From Sanguinoderma infundibulare (Eukaryota; Basidiomycota; Agaricomycetes; Polyporales; Polyporaceae), in assembly GCA_032821775.1 (NCBI GenBank), contig JAVLRN010000009.1, forward strand, positions 2,542,001 to 2,606,000: 64,000 bases of DNA, in the 5' to 3' direction. The stretch's first letter is position 1; each line of letters begins with the position of its first letter. The translations under genes were made by a program, and so were the position numbers. Positions 23,633 through 34,645 of the stretch are shown here, piece after piece. The notes under the pieces are model-generated. The model did no database searches. It saw only the letters and a list, made by a program, of their open reading frames with translations, and was not told the DNA's origin.

Positions 23633-26600
23633 CACGCGCGTTCGGAACCAGAAGGGACACTGCCCGCCGACAGAACCCTACTACAGGTAAGTGCATGCAA
23701 ACATTCATGCTACTATCCATACTCATACCGTGGACTTGCGCCGATGCAGGCGATCGTTCCCGCGTTGTGCAGGCTCGTTGGCTGTGTCACGTGGAAGCGG
23801 ACTCGGTTTCCGCGTGGTAATAAGTCGAGGAGCTTCAGCTTCCTGGGCGCGGCTGGTCCGGAAGCTGTATATGGTAAACTGATCTCCCCCGGACTTGAAA
23901 ATAACAGGCGTGACGGTGTGTGGCTCGGCCCTTGTGTCTTTCCACAGGCGGAGGCAGAATGAACTCTCCACGTTGTTTCGACACACCTGAAGTAGAAATG
24001 CGGTCGGTCAGGAGACTGGCTTGAGAGTTCAGGGTATTTTTGAGTTCAGTCTAGTGTGGACTCGGGCGTCCGAATCGTTGGAAACGGCTGGCAGATACCG
24101 CGCCTTCGGACCTTCGGGGTTACTGCGGCTCAAAGACTATATCTCACCGACCACACTGCATTGGCCGCGTGTACTCCTCCTGCCTTTCCCTCCTCCCATT
24201 CCCCACACGATTTGCCATGGCTCTCGTACTCCCATTCCGCACTCGACTCGCTATGTCCCCCACTCTCCCCTGGGAGGTCATCGAAAGGGTCATTGGCCAT
24301 TTATACGACAATCGCCGGGCCCTGTACAACTTTTCCCTCACATGTCGCGAACTCCGTCCTCGTAGTCTCTGTCTCCTCGTTGCCTACGTCAGGATCACCT
24401 GCACAGATGGTATCTTCAGTCTTTGCGACTTCCTCCGGGCCAAACCCCACCTCGCACCCCTCGTTCGGACGATAGCGATGTATCCGACTGACTTGGTGCC
24501 CTCCCTCCCTCTCAAAATGCTTCCCAACCTGATAAAGGTCGAATTCACTCGCACGAGTAATCTCCATCTCGATTCCTCCAGGAGCTGCTTAAAGAAGACC
24601 ATTCTGCACCATTCCAGTCTCACACACTGTCGTGTATCCGGCACGCACATTCAGACTCTCGGATTCTGTAACGTGACTTTTGCGACAGATCTGGAGTTTG
24701 TCCGCCTACTGGCGGCATTTCCACGCACCAAAGAACTCTTCTGCAAGTTTCTGCGCATCATAAAAAATGTTAGCCCACATCTAGTGCTGACGGGACAACG
24801 CGCGTCGAGACGACTAAAGCTGGTGACACTCGGTGTGAGGACCATCCACCATGTCTCCAGGAAAATCACTGACTTGGGCCTCCTCATTTCAGATACACGA
24901 ATACGTGGACAAAACGGCAAGCGCGTTCCTTTTAGAGTTGGGTAAATCCACGGTGGAGACTCTTTCTTTGGCTATGCTAGCAGACGGCGAAAGTGAGCCC
25001 ACAACTATCTTACATCAGGCTGTAGTAGCCCATTCGTAGTATACTGACTCCCTTCAACCTGCTCAGAGGACTGGCATCCACTTCCACAACCAAACGAATG
25101 GCCTCAACTCTACTCCCTGACCCTAAAACCAAGGTTCAACACCGACGAGATCACGAAGGCGGTCGAGTGCCTGAAGGTTATCCATTCTCGAACCTTGAAG
25201 AAGGTTACGGTCTCCTTCTTGAAATCCCCATGGGAGGCCTATCAGAAGTTGCTCAAGGAAGACTCCATCGCGTCCAGTTGCTCCGAGCTAGAGCAGGAAC
25301 TGCTGCATCTCCCTCAACCCGCAATAGCATTCAAACCCAATTTCTCTATATCTGATCGCAGGAGTGCTTTCTGGATTGAAGTGCTCCGACAGCATTTCCC
25401 CGGTTTGCACAAACGAAATGCAATCACTGTCTCGTCGGACGGAGTAGGTGGGTTGTAAAATCGCGATTACGATGGTCGCAATGCAGCTCATCGGTTGTGT
25501 AGGGAACGCAACTGGTCACGACATCACAGTGTCCTCGCTCGCTGTTTCTTCGGACAGCAAGTGGATTGCAACCGGGTCTGGCGATTCTACCATCATTCTA
25601 TGGTGCTCGGACGGGCAGGTCTCCCATGAATGGGTCGCTCATCTCGGACCGCTCTGCTCGCTTGCGTTCTCCCCAGATAGTCGATTTCTCGTATCTGCCG
25701 GTCCACCTGACGAGAAGGTGGCGATTTGGGACATCAGCCAGGGCGGGGCCCTCGAAGTTGCAACACTCGAAGGTCACTCGGAATGTGCGTGGTCGCCTGA
25801 CGGGACCACGATCGCCTTTGTTTGCGCCGATACCTCCAATACTCCTCTAGCGAATTCCGAATTTGCCCGGGCTGTGTGCCTGTGGGACGTCCGGACGTCC
25901 CAGCAGCTCCACCTCCTCACAGGTGCTCATCAGGCAACAATCCGCTTCATCCGCTTCTCTCCGGATGGACGCTGGCTTGTCTCGTGCGGGGACGATCATC
26001 ACTGTTGCGTTTGGGACATCGCATTGGGCGCACTGCATACAACGGTCCTTCACGGTCACAAGGCGCAGCTCTGGGCTGTCGCTTTCCATCCTGACAGCAC
26101 GCGCCTCGGCACCGCGTCTGGCAACATTGTCCGGATCTGGGATGCGCATACAGGACAACAGGTCTTCACGTTGGAGGGCCACTCGAGTGGGGTATTGGAC
26201 GTGACGTTTTCACCGGACGGGGCGCTGGTGCTGTCCACGTCGTTCGACGCGACGGTGAAGATCTGGGATTCGAACAGCGGTGTGATACTCCTCTCGCTTA
26301 GCGGGAATAGCCATCCAGTTTTCGCCGCGTCCTTCTCTCCATGCGGGCGGTACATCGCGTCGGCGTCGGATGACAAGACGGTACGACTGTGGAGGACTCG
26401 AGACGGCTCGTGCGTGGCGACGTTCCGCGAGCATGGAGGCCGGGTTTTAAACGTAGCTTTCTCCCCGGATGGGAGAACACTGTCGTCGGGAGCATTGGAT
26501 GGGACTGTTTTCATCCGTCGTCTCTCTGATGTCATTCCTCAGGACGGTTGCTCGTGGGATACAACTATAGCGAAGTAGAGTCGGTCTTTTACAAGGACAC

Positions 26601-26744
26601 ACATGTCTTTGAATACATGATGTCTGGATGATGTCTACTGTCGATACACTACTACCTGTTCAAGGGCTGAGCCAATATGCTACGTAGGCCGAAACCAATA
26701 CATCGGTCACGTCAAGTGTCCTCGTTCACGACTGGGAATCGACC
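23633..26744. repeat. Right arm of the ~3.1 kb inverted duplication
   Basis: This is the reverse-complement copy of 349-3463. It begins at ~23633 and ends at ~26744, where the sequence GGGAATCGACC is shared with the left arm and the next bases (CACTCCC against AAGCTTCC) are not. The right end runs into the last codons of the HET-domain gene on the minus strand. Confidence 0.85.
24217..26578 (+). CDS. F-box-like / WD40-repeat protein, right copy
   Basis: The gene is spliced as 24217-24834, 24893-24992, 25067-25443 and 25487-26578, giving 728 aa. Phases match the left copy at 518-2857 exactly. Introns are 58, 74 and 43 bp. It has the F-box-like LPWEVIERVIGH near the start, a leucine-rich middle, then about eight WD40 repeats. 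Compared with the left copy it has one extra codon in exon 3 and a ~6-codon insertion in the third WD repeat. Both copies keep open frames and consensus splice sites despite 10-15% divergence, so selection on both is likely. The SCF adaptor role is inferred from architecture. Confidence 0.75.
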
Positions 26745-29045
26745 ACTCCCATTTCGTCCTCGCTGGCCACCATTGACAAGGAATCGTTTCGTGGCATGTG
26801 GCGCGGGGCGCTGCTGACTGCGACTATAACCCGGAACGACAGTATGACGTGGAGTGGTGACTGCAGTCGTTCGAAGCCCATGGCTCTGACGGGTCGCCGC
26901 GGGACCGGCTCCGGGCTCAGTTCGGTCTCCGAACTCGCTCACGGACGTCGACCGCGTACTGGGTGCGCGCGAGGAGCTCGCGGAAAGGGCGGCACCGTTC
27001 AGAGAGCCGCCGTTCGACAGGGTCGGCTGGCGGAAGACTGGATGCGCCGGGCGCGGTGCTTGAGCGTTGGAAGTGCCGCGGTACTCGCCAGGCGGACGGT
27101 GCGACCCGTACGAATGATAGGCAGCCGGGGCGCTCTGCACGGATTGCAGCCCGGGTGGAGACATCACGGAGGACGAGGACAGTCGCCTTGTGCCGGGGTC
27201 TGTCGCGTTACTCCTCCGTGAATGTGATTGGCCCACCGGCACAAGATGGGATGACTCGCGACGAGATATGGGCTGGGGTATACCCGACGACTACGATGGG
27301 GTGTGCATCGATGCCCGGTTGCCCGGTTGCGACACCTGTGGCGAAATCCAGCTCGGTCTCACAGTTGTCCGTGGTGTCGGATTCACTAGAGCCATTACTG
27401 CGTGCGAGATGGGCGGCGAGGCTGCAACTTGAGAATATGTGCGCAGCTGCCTCGCGAGCGTAGGTTCTATGGAGACAGGAGACACCGAGACTGGCCGCGG
27501 TTCGGAGGGAAGAGGGCAGTTGGCACGCAGGACGTCGGCAGGGTTTTGGGTGTCGTGGCTGAATGTGAGGCGTAGGGTGATGCGTGGTCGAAATTCTGAC
27601 TCCAGGTTTATCACCTTCCAAGCGAAGCCGCCGCTGAAGTACCACGATTGGATGTGTGCCGGGTGGTCCTTGTCGTAGTGCTCAGGCCTCTGAAACTCCG
27701 TCTCGAGAAAGCTGGTTCGACCTCGGGCGGACACCATGACGGCAAGCAAATGGTGCTGCTCGGCGACCCTGCAGCCGCAACGTCCGACGCGGATGGTGAT
27801 ATGCTCGTCGCAATTGGAGATTACGACTGCACATGTCGTGGATGCGGATGGGGTGAGAATGAGGCGACAATCGTGGCGGACGATATTAGTGTCTTGCGCT
27901 GGCGAGACCGTATACCCGGACTGTGTTAAGAGCGTCCGAGACCAGCCCGAGAGGCGAACCTGAACATATTCTCGCGAGTCCCGCAGTGCGGAATGCGTGG
28001 TTTCCTCCAGCTCCAGCTTCTGGGCAGTGATAGGAGGTCGGTGGGGAATGTAGAGATCTACCATCTCGATATAGGCCCGAAGGGAAATAACCTCCTCCCG
28101 GTAGAGGTAGGTGACCCGATAGTAGTGAGACTGCCACAGTGGGGTATCGGAGTGCATGAATGTGTGGGTGTGCCCGACAACCGCACCCACGAAGAAATCG
28201 CGACCAGTTGTGTCGGGCTGTGGGCGAAGCAAGAGGGCCAGCAAGCGACCATCTTGGTCTTCGCAGGCAAGGAGAGCGAGGTGTGTCGGAAGATTGAAGT
28301 GGTGATCGCGGCGATTGACGGTGAGGAGAGGTAGGTATGCGTGCATGCCGTAAGAAGTCGCCCTGAACTCCTGATAAGTCGTCTCCGAGGGTAGCCCGAG
28401 CAACTCTGCAAATGTTCCCCGGGGAAGACGGGTGAATGTCGACGATTCTTTGAACTCGCGGGGCCCGGATGCCAGGAAATACTCGGTCAACGAAGGGGGC
28501 CGACGCACCAGGTCGCTCGCGGAGATCGAGGTGGGACCCCCAGGAGCTACAAACGTGAAATCTAATGGCGGAAGGATGTGTCCCCAAGCGAAGATCGTCT
28601 GATCGGGGTAATGCTTGACGATCTCTTCCTGGAGGCGGATGAATGCGTACCAGTCTTCTCCATACGACACAGAGATGGTCACGCCAAAGATTCCTATCAA
28701 CGCGTAGGCCTCATCCTCCACACGAGTAGACGTCCTCGCCGCGGCCCATGACATTTTGCGCGCGACGCTGACGGCTTCCAACGGATGCTCGAAGGTGAGG
28801 ATGGAGGTGTCGATGTCTGTCACGGTCTCCACATGGGAAGCGAGGGTATACTTCGAACCTATAACGCACAAGGTGCTGGAGAGGAATAGAAGAACGTGCG
28901 GAGCGAGGAGTTCTTGCAGCGTCCAACCCCGCGTAAACCATTTGCTGCTGCCGAACTCTTCGCAGAACGTGGGATCCGTGGTGTCAATGTCGTGGAGGTC
29001 ATGGAGGAAGGCATAGCAGGCCCCAGAGTATCGATACCAGTCCAC
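26712..29045 (-). CDS. HET-domain protein lacking its N-terminal core, with a Ser/Pro-rich tail
   Basis: HET domains trigger heterokaryon-incompatibility cell death. Two exons fit: an open part 29045-27336 and 27272-26712, joined in phase 0 by a 63-bp intron, ~756 codons. The frame opens at WYRYSGACYAFLHD, continues through TRGWTLQELLAP and the usual YALIGIFGV / IRLQEEI motifs, and ends in a ~186-aa Ser/Pro/Arg-rich tail. The expected first ~115 residues (SHVW and WIDICCID in the intact relative at 56335-58392) are missing; upstream lies the GGAATCCG repeat and unrelated DNA. A splice acceptor (ATATCCAG) just upstream suggests an earlier exon was lost or displaced. The last ~10 codons lie inside the inverted duplication. 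It is probably non-functional or altered. Confidence 0.75.
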
Positions 29046-29073
29046 CTTCTGGATATGACAAATCAGTGAATAT

Positions 29074-29140
29074 CTGAACCATGGGGCATATTCCGCCGGA
29101 TTCCGACGGAATCCGACGGAATCCGGCGGAATATAGGCGC
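29074..29140. repeat. GGAATCCG short-repeat block, inverted partner of 56160-56256
   Basis: The 32 bp at 29074-29105 are identical in reverse complement to 56225-56256. They are followed by several copies of a CGGAATCCGNCG-type unit. The block lies directly at the break point of the truncated HET gene. Confidence 0.7.
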
Positions 29141-29231
29141 CCCCATATTCTTACCGTAGATTAGAGTTCCACTTACCGTAGCTTAAACATTTGTATTCAA
29201 TGCCGTTGAGCCAATGGGTGTCGACCTGTAT

Positions 29232-29500
29232 ACGAATGTCAGCCTCGACCTGTGTGCGAGCGTGAGCCTCAACCTGTGTGTGAGCGTGAGCCTCAACCTG
29301 TGTGCGAGCGTGAGCCTCAACCTGTCTGCGAGGGTGCCACAACCTCTGTGCGCTGGTCAGCATCCATTCGTGTGCGAGGGTCAGAATCGACCTGTGTGCG
29401 AGGGTCAGCGCACACTTGTGAGCGCGAAGACAGACCTTGGCGCGATTATCCTTAGACTTGCGTCCGAAGCTGACCCTCGATCTCTCTCCCGGTGTGAGGC
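29232..29500 (+). repeat. 24-bp minisatellite, degenerating rightward
   Basis: A 24-bp unit containing GTGCGAGCGTGAGCCTCAAC repeats about four times almost exactly at 29232-29335, then decays into shorter related motifs (GTGCGAGGGTCAG) to ~29500. The unit length is a multiple of three, which creates long repetitive open frames that I do not regard as genes. Confidence 0.7.
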
Positions 29501-29569
29501 TTGACTTCTGTCCGAGACCGAGAGCACAGCTGCGTGCTCAAGTCAGTCCTGAAAAAACAATGAGCCTCG

Positions 29570-29655
29570 AGCGGGATTCGAAACCGAGGCTTCAGCTAAT
29601 TGACACGAAATAAGCGCCGAAAGGCACACTTAACGACTACACTACGAAGGCTTGA
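29570..29655 (-). ncRNA. tRNA-like Pol III unit (tRNA pseudogene or SINE head)
   Basis: On the minus strand there is a perfect internal A box (TAGTGTAGTCG), a near-perfect B box (GGTTTCGAATCC, one extra T), and a run of six T just past the 3' end. The putative acceptor stem pairs in about six of seven positions, but the T arm and anticodon arm do not fold properly. It is therefore not called as a functional tRNA. Confidence 0.4.
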
Positions 29656-30039
29656 CACACCTGAGGTTGTTAGGATACAAGACTAAACTACGCCTAATGG
29701 CTAACAAATTGATCATTTGGACGCGGAGTACTGTATTGATGGACATAGCTGAATGATTACGAGCACAAGACAGCGACTGCGAGCAATGTATCTACACCAA
29801 CATCGACAAGTACATGACACCAAGAGAACATACGAAACCGGGAGCGCGACAGCAAGAAAACTGCGACAGTACATTACATCAAGAGATCTTACGAAACCGG
29901 GAGCGTGAGAGCAAGAAAACTGCGACAATTCAATGGGAGAGTGAACGGGACTTGCGATTGGTGTTTTTGCTGCGACAACTACTGAGACGGGTCGGAACGT
30001 GTCGCGTGTGCCGTGCTGCACTTGCCAAGAGCCCCAAGC

Positions 30040-30850
30040 TCAAGGTTCCTTCACCTGGCGTGAGCTCAGGAAGGTGCGAACCGCCTGCAACTGGCCACAT
30101 AGGGCATCGAACAGCTCCTAAGACGTCGTCAATCGTTGATGCGCAAAACGGTGAACGTGATTGGAGACTCACCGAGAAAGTGCTGGCAAGCTTGCTCCGG
30201 CTCAGCCGCTCCTCAACAGCCAGACCAGAATTGACACCGACAACGGGGAGGTCTGCCTCGTGGCCAGCTGTGTTGCGTGCGATTGGAGCCTGATGGAACA
30301 GAAACACGATGTGAGGGGGAAAATACAGGGGATGTGGATGATTGATGATCAGACGACTCACCGTGGATGGCGCTGACCCTTCTCCCGCCCCCTCCTGCCC
30401 CGACCGGTAGTCGGTCGGAGGCTGACGCAAGGGAAACAGGATGTGAGGAGGGAGAAACGGGGATGTGGACACACGACTCACCATGCATGATGGCGACCCT
30501 TGTCCCGCCGCTTCCTGCCTGGACCGGTAGTTGGTGCGAGGCTGACGCAAGAGAAACACAAGGTAAGGGGGCAGAAGCGGGGGATGTGGACAATCAACGA
30601 TCAGACGACTCACCGTGGATGGCCCCGAGCCTTCTCCCGCCGCATCCTGCCTGAACCGGTAGTGGACAGTCATCTGCAATGATGCGCTCACGTTGGGACT
30701 GGAGTTCAGGAACGGACTGTTAATGACACGTACCATAAGCTCCTCTCGCGGACGACGCGTCTGAACCCATGCGTACGGGTGCATCCATTTGAGATAACTT
30801 GAACGGTATGCAGGCAGACGGGACACATCAAAGTCCACCACCTTGGCCAT
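30040..30850 (-). CDS. Small hypothetical protein built from tandemly duplicated exon-intron units
   Basis: The function is unknown. Six exons close in phase 0: 30850-30734, 30673-30614, 30541-30482, 30421-30362, 30289-30173 and 30117-30040, giving 163 aa. Exons 2, 3 and 4 are each exactly 60 nt and encode related 20-residue modules (consensus around YRSRQEAAGEGS). The introns following them (72, 60 and 72 bp) are also related to each other and all begin GTGAGTCG. The N-terminus starts MAKVVDFDVSRLPAY and the C-terminus LFDALCGQLQAVRTFL. No signal peptide or membrane segment is present. The repeated splice signals make this model more convincing than the continuous 320-codon frame over the same DNA. 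Confidence 0.65.
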
Positions 30851-31420
30851 GACAAACGTGAAGGATGGGAAGGGTGGGTCAAGACGTGGCATATCAGAGG
30901 GTAAGCGACAAAGGGGTGCGACAGTATCAAAGATGAATGAGGGGTCGATCTGTGCAGCAGATGGTGGAAGGAAAAAAAGAGTTGTTCACTCTGAAAAGTG
31001 CTTCCGCGAACGTTCCTCTTCGCCCATCACCAGATCCCACCCCTCTTCCCTAGTACTAACGCATGGCTGCATCATGCGCAGATCAATTCATCTTCAATTG
31101 CAATCTCTGCTGCTCACCACAGCCCGACGCTATGGACATGATCGACGATGCGCTTTGTCTGCTGAACCTCCAAAATCTCTCCACCTTGAATGTCCCAATC
31201 CAACATCCATCCGGCTACAATGTCTGCAATTGAGAACAGTCAACTGCACACGTGCAACAGCGTCCGCGCACCCGCATACCCCACACCCACGTCCTTCCCG
31301 CCCCTCTGCAAGAGCGCTCCTCCAGATCTTCGACACAACGTCTTCTCATCACTTACGACGATGAGCGCGACGTCGAGATTGTTCGCTTCTCATGCACGGC
31401 TCGTCCATCCAACACCCCTC
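30851..31420. other. Intergenic stretch
   Basis: This lies between the exon-repeat gene (minus) and the HRD1-like pseudogene (plus). Open frames are present but show no motifs. The region just before 31430 should have held the first exon of the HRD1-like gene, but its expected N-terminal membrane segment is not recognisable. Confidence 0.4.
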
Positions 31421-32640
31421 CAATCAACCCCTGCAAGGTGCTCGCCAATTTTGGCTTCATCTCTTCTCTTCTCTTCGGCCAAGTTCTCCAGAAGCTCTTC
31501 TTTAGTACTCTCCAACCCCGCGAGGTCGAGGTGTGTCTCCCCTCTTTTACTTTTACTTCCCGTCTTTCCTTATTCCTCCCCCAGCGCCTCTACGACCAGA
31601 CATGGATGTTCGTAACCGAATCCCTCCTCGCCTTCACCATCTTCCGTGATGAGTTCGATGTGCCCTTCCTCCTCATGTTCAGTTTTCTCCTATTTGTCAA
31701 ATGTTTCCACTGGCTCATGGCAGACCGCATCGAATCCGTACGTATCCCGTCCGTCCACCCAACTATCCTCCGGCTAATTCCTCCTCCAGATCGATCAAAT
31801 GACATACCCCGGCCCCCCTACGCTTTTCCACGTCTGCATACATGCCTTATTCTTTGTCTTATGGGCGGTTGATACCTCAATGTTCGTCTTTGCTGTCGAG
31901 AGCACTTTGACACATGGCGTCAGAGGCATGGTCCTCTTTGCAAGCAAGGTGCGTTTCCCTTTTCCCCCTTTCCGCCTCTGCCTATCCCTACTCCTGTCTG
32001 GATGTACCGTGGTTCTTTCCTTCACTTTGCCTCCCGCCAGACGCGCTCTGTCGACAGCATGTCGTATGGGCGCACCAATCGTCTTTTCACCAGGGAAACA
32101 CGCATTCCAGGCGTTATTAACCTCCATCCCTTTCCAGTATGCTATCCTTCTGGCCAGCGCCCTCAATGCCATGCTGCGCTACATCCTCTCCATCCTCGAC
32201 TTGCGCAGGGCGCGCGCCCGCGGTGGCGAGAATGCACCCCCATGGGAGAACAAGAGCATGTACATCTTCTACATCGAACTCCTCACCGGTCCGCCTCTTT
32301 CTCACAGCCTCCACGCACTACTCGTCGTTAACTCACTCGCTCTAGACTTCCTCAAGCTAGCAACGTACATGACCTTTTTCATGATCATCCTCACCTTCTA
32401 TGGTTTGCCCCTCAACATCATCCGCGATGTCTTCATCACCGCATGATCATTCATCACTCGTCTGCGCGCCCTTGTTCGCTATCACAATGCCACCCGCAAC
32501 ATGGACCGGCGTTATCCCGACGCGACAGAAGCCGACCTTGCAGAGATGTCCGATCGCACTTGCATCATCTGCCGCGAGGAGATCCACTCTCGAAGCCCAC
32601 CGCCTGCTCCACAGCTGGCTCCTCCTGTTGAACGTGTGAC
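31421..32640 (+). pseudogene. HRD1-like ERAD E3 ubiquitin ligase, broken copy
   Basis: HRD1 is the multi-pass ER membrane ubiquitin ligase of ER-associated degradation. Recognisable exons are ~31421-31530, 31585-31737, 31790-31948, 32138-32288 and from 32346 on. They carry the family segments LANFGFISSLL, REVE-RLYDQTWMFVTESLL, FRDEFDVPF, LLFVKCFHWL, FYGLPLNIIRDVFIT and MSDRTCIICREE. After VFITA the frame hits TGA at 32444-32446 where relatives have Arg, consistent with a CGA-to-TGA change, yet homology continues in the same frame to the first RING cysteines. The rest of the RING-H2 finger is absent and a Pro/Gln-rich stretch follows. The N-terminal first helix is also missing. It is almost certainly non-functional unless the stop is read through. 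Confidence 0.8.
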
Positions 32641-34023
32641 AGAAGGCGATCGGCAGCAGCAGCCAGCTCCCTTGCTGGCTCCCGATGGCAGGAGTGCATG
32701 GACAGACTGGCGGAGGTCGTCGCACGGATGGGCCTAGAGTTCGACAAGGTGTGTGAGCTGAAGGATGACTTGTGGCCGTTCCGCGACCACTATGCGGACG
32801 TTATCTGCCCACGAGGCGCGATGCTGCTGCGTTTATATACGTGGGTTCGGCTTCGAGATGTCCGGGTCATGTCTCAACAGTGTGGTATTTCAGGGCGACA
32901 AAACTTCTGTACCATCTGAATCAGCACTGGCCAGCCGAGCGGGCTTAAGTCGAACGATCACAGAACTGTATATGTAGCGGAGCAACTACGAGGACGACCT
33001 TACTTCAGACTTCAAAGATAGAAATCCATGCTCCATGCACCAGGTCGACCACGTCGATACGCGACGCCAAGAGGCGCTTATGGGATTGGTTGACGGCTTC
33101 CACCGCGAGTACCGCAGGAGCACTGGGATCAACCCATGGTCGAGCATGGCGCATAGCTCGAGTGGGCCCCACTGCAATGTCCAAGGACTGGCAATCAGCG
33201 ATTTGATGAAGATGCCCGGCGGTCAGACCGAACGCACGGGTGCGGAGTCGCGTGATTTGTTACATGGTCAAGAGGGTTGGGAAGCAGACTCCATGTATTC
33301 CGGCGACGATGATCGTGACACCAAGCCATTGGACAAGGCGACATGTTCTCTGCGACAGACCAGCCCTCGGAACTGTTGGAAACACCCCTCTAGTGCGGTC
33401 GCTGTGCACGAGAGCATCTACCTGGAGCAGCAGTGTGGTCCACCTTCAGGGACACTATTGGACTGTGGCCATGCGCCATCTGTCTCTCCAATAGCGGCTA
33501 GTGCTCCTCATTTCATGTCTCCTACACCTGCGGTCAGTTCACCACGGCCGCACTCCCGCTTCCTGCGGCAGTCTCTCCTGGGTCGCGTACCTCGGATTCC
33601 CCTTCTCCCGGCAACCCCAAGAATAGACTCTCCCAGTGAATATATGTCTCTGCCCGTCGTAACAGCCGAGGGATCAAAAGTCCTTTGTCATCTAGCACTG
33701 GGTCTGTGATCAATGCACCCACATCCCCCTCCACATTGGCCGGTGCCAGGCCGTATAACGATGTCTCAAAAGACTGGGCTCTTGGCCATCCAGCACTCAC
33801 GGCCCAATCTTGGCAGTGAACAACGTGCATACACCGGTCATCCTATTATCTTGCGCTCGAAATGACCGCCCGAAATTGAAGCACAGGTCGGACGTTCCAT
33901 GTTCGGTTCGGACAGCACGATAGCATTTGCAAAGATCAACCTACGATACACAACATATGAATTGCTCTGCTCGCACAGAATGTCCTCGTTGGTCATCTTG
34001 TTCTGCTCCGGGGGTTGCCCGGG
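32641..34023. other. Low-evidence stretch
   Basis: A short frame at ~32698-32860 (starting MDRLAEVVARMGLEFDK) could be the C-terminal remainder of the HRD1-like gene. A 224-codon plus-strand frame (33035-33709) is open but repetitive and unlike any family I know. I call neither as a gene. Confidence 0.35.
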
Positions 34024-34040
34024 CTACAGTGAACATGCCG

Positions 34041-34416
34041 TCAGGTGCCGCCCAGGTCCCCTAATGAGGGAATATTCTCTTTGACCTGTTGCACACGAAC
34101 ATTCGACTCCGATATGCATAGATGCATCGCGATGGTTACTCACAAGCCAGGCGTCCCAAAATGCCGTATAGTGTCCCTCTTCCAGTATCCAGTCTCTGCG
34201 TGGTTTCTCTAGTGTCGCGATCGACCACTCCAGCACGTTGGTCTGGTCAGACAGGACTTTATACTGGTTCAGCGTGCTGATGTCCACATCCTCCCCCGTG
34301 GGCTCCTTCAACAGCTCGAGGAGCTTGAGGTTGTGATTCGTGTAGCGGATGTAGGGGGTGTAGTGAGATGGTGGCGAGGGGAATGGGTTGCCGAGCTCGC
34401 TCTCTTCGTCATCCAT
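34041..34416 (-). pseudogene. Mediator subunit MED7, N-terminal stub
   Basis: MED7 is a middle-module Mediator subunit. Exon 34416-34144 (91 codons) starts MDDEESELGNPFPSPPSHYT and carries the characteristic LEKPRRDWILEEGHY. After a 58-bp intron, exon 2 begins at 34085 with the conserved VKENIPSLGDLGG and reaches TGA at 34041-34043, giving ~105 aa against more than 200 in the family. Nothing downstream restores the central and C-terminal helices that bind MED21. It is therefore a truncated, presumably non-functional copy; a full-length copy should exist elsewhere because MED7 is essential in yeast. Confidence 0.72.
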
Positions 34417-34645
34417 CGACCGTCAGTGTCATCGCGACGGGCCCTTCAGCGTGTATGAAATCTCATTCATTCCTTTCTTGCACGGACGTGTTTGATGGTC
34501 GCAAGCTTAAGACATACAAACTCTGTACTCAGTTGAAACCCTAATCCTACTGTGTACCATCAGGACGACCAACTTCCACCAACCCAAACATTTCCCACAC
34601 ACTCTTCTGCTACTACCGTGTCCATTCACCCTCTTAAACACCATC

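Noticed and set aside
29570..29655. Functional tRNA gene
   Set aside because: The B box has an extra base, the T arm does not pair and the anticodon arm is ambiguous. Kept only as a tRNA-like unit.
29930..30892. Continuous 320-codon frame
   Set aside because: It reads through five introns with consensus splice sites. The six-exon model gives cleaner modules.
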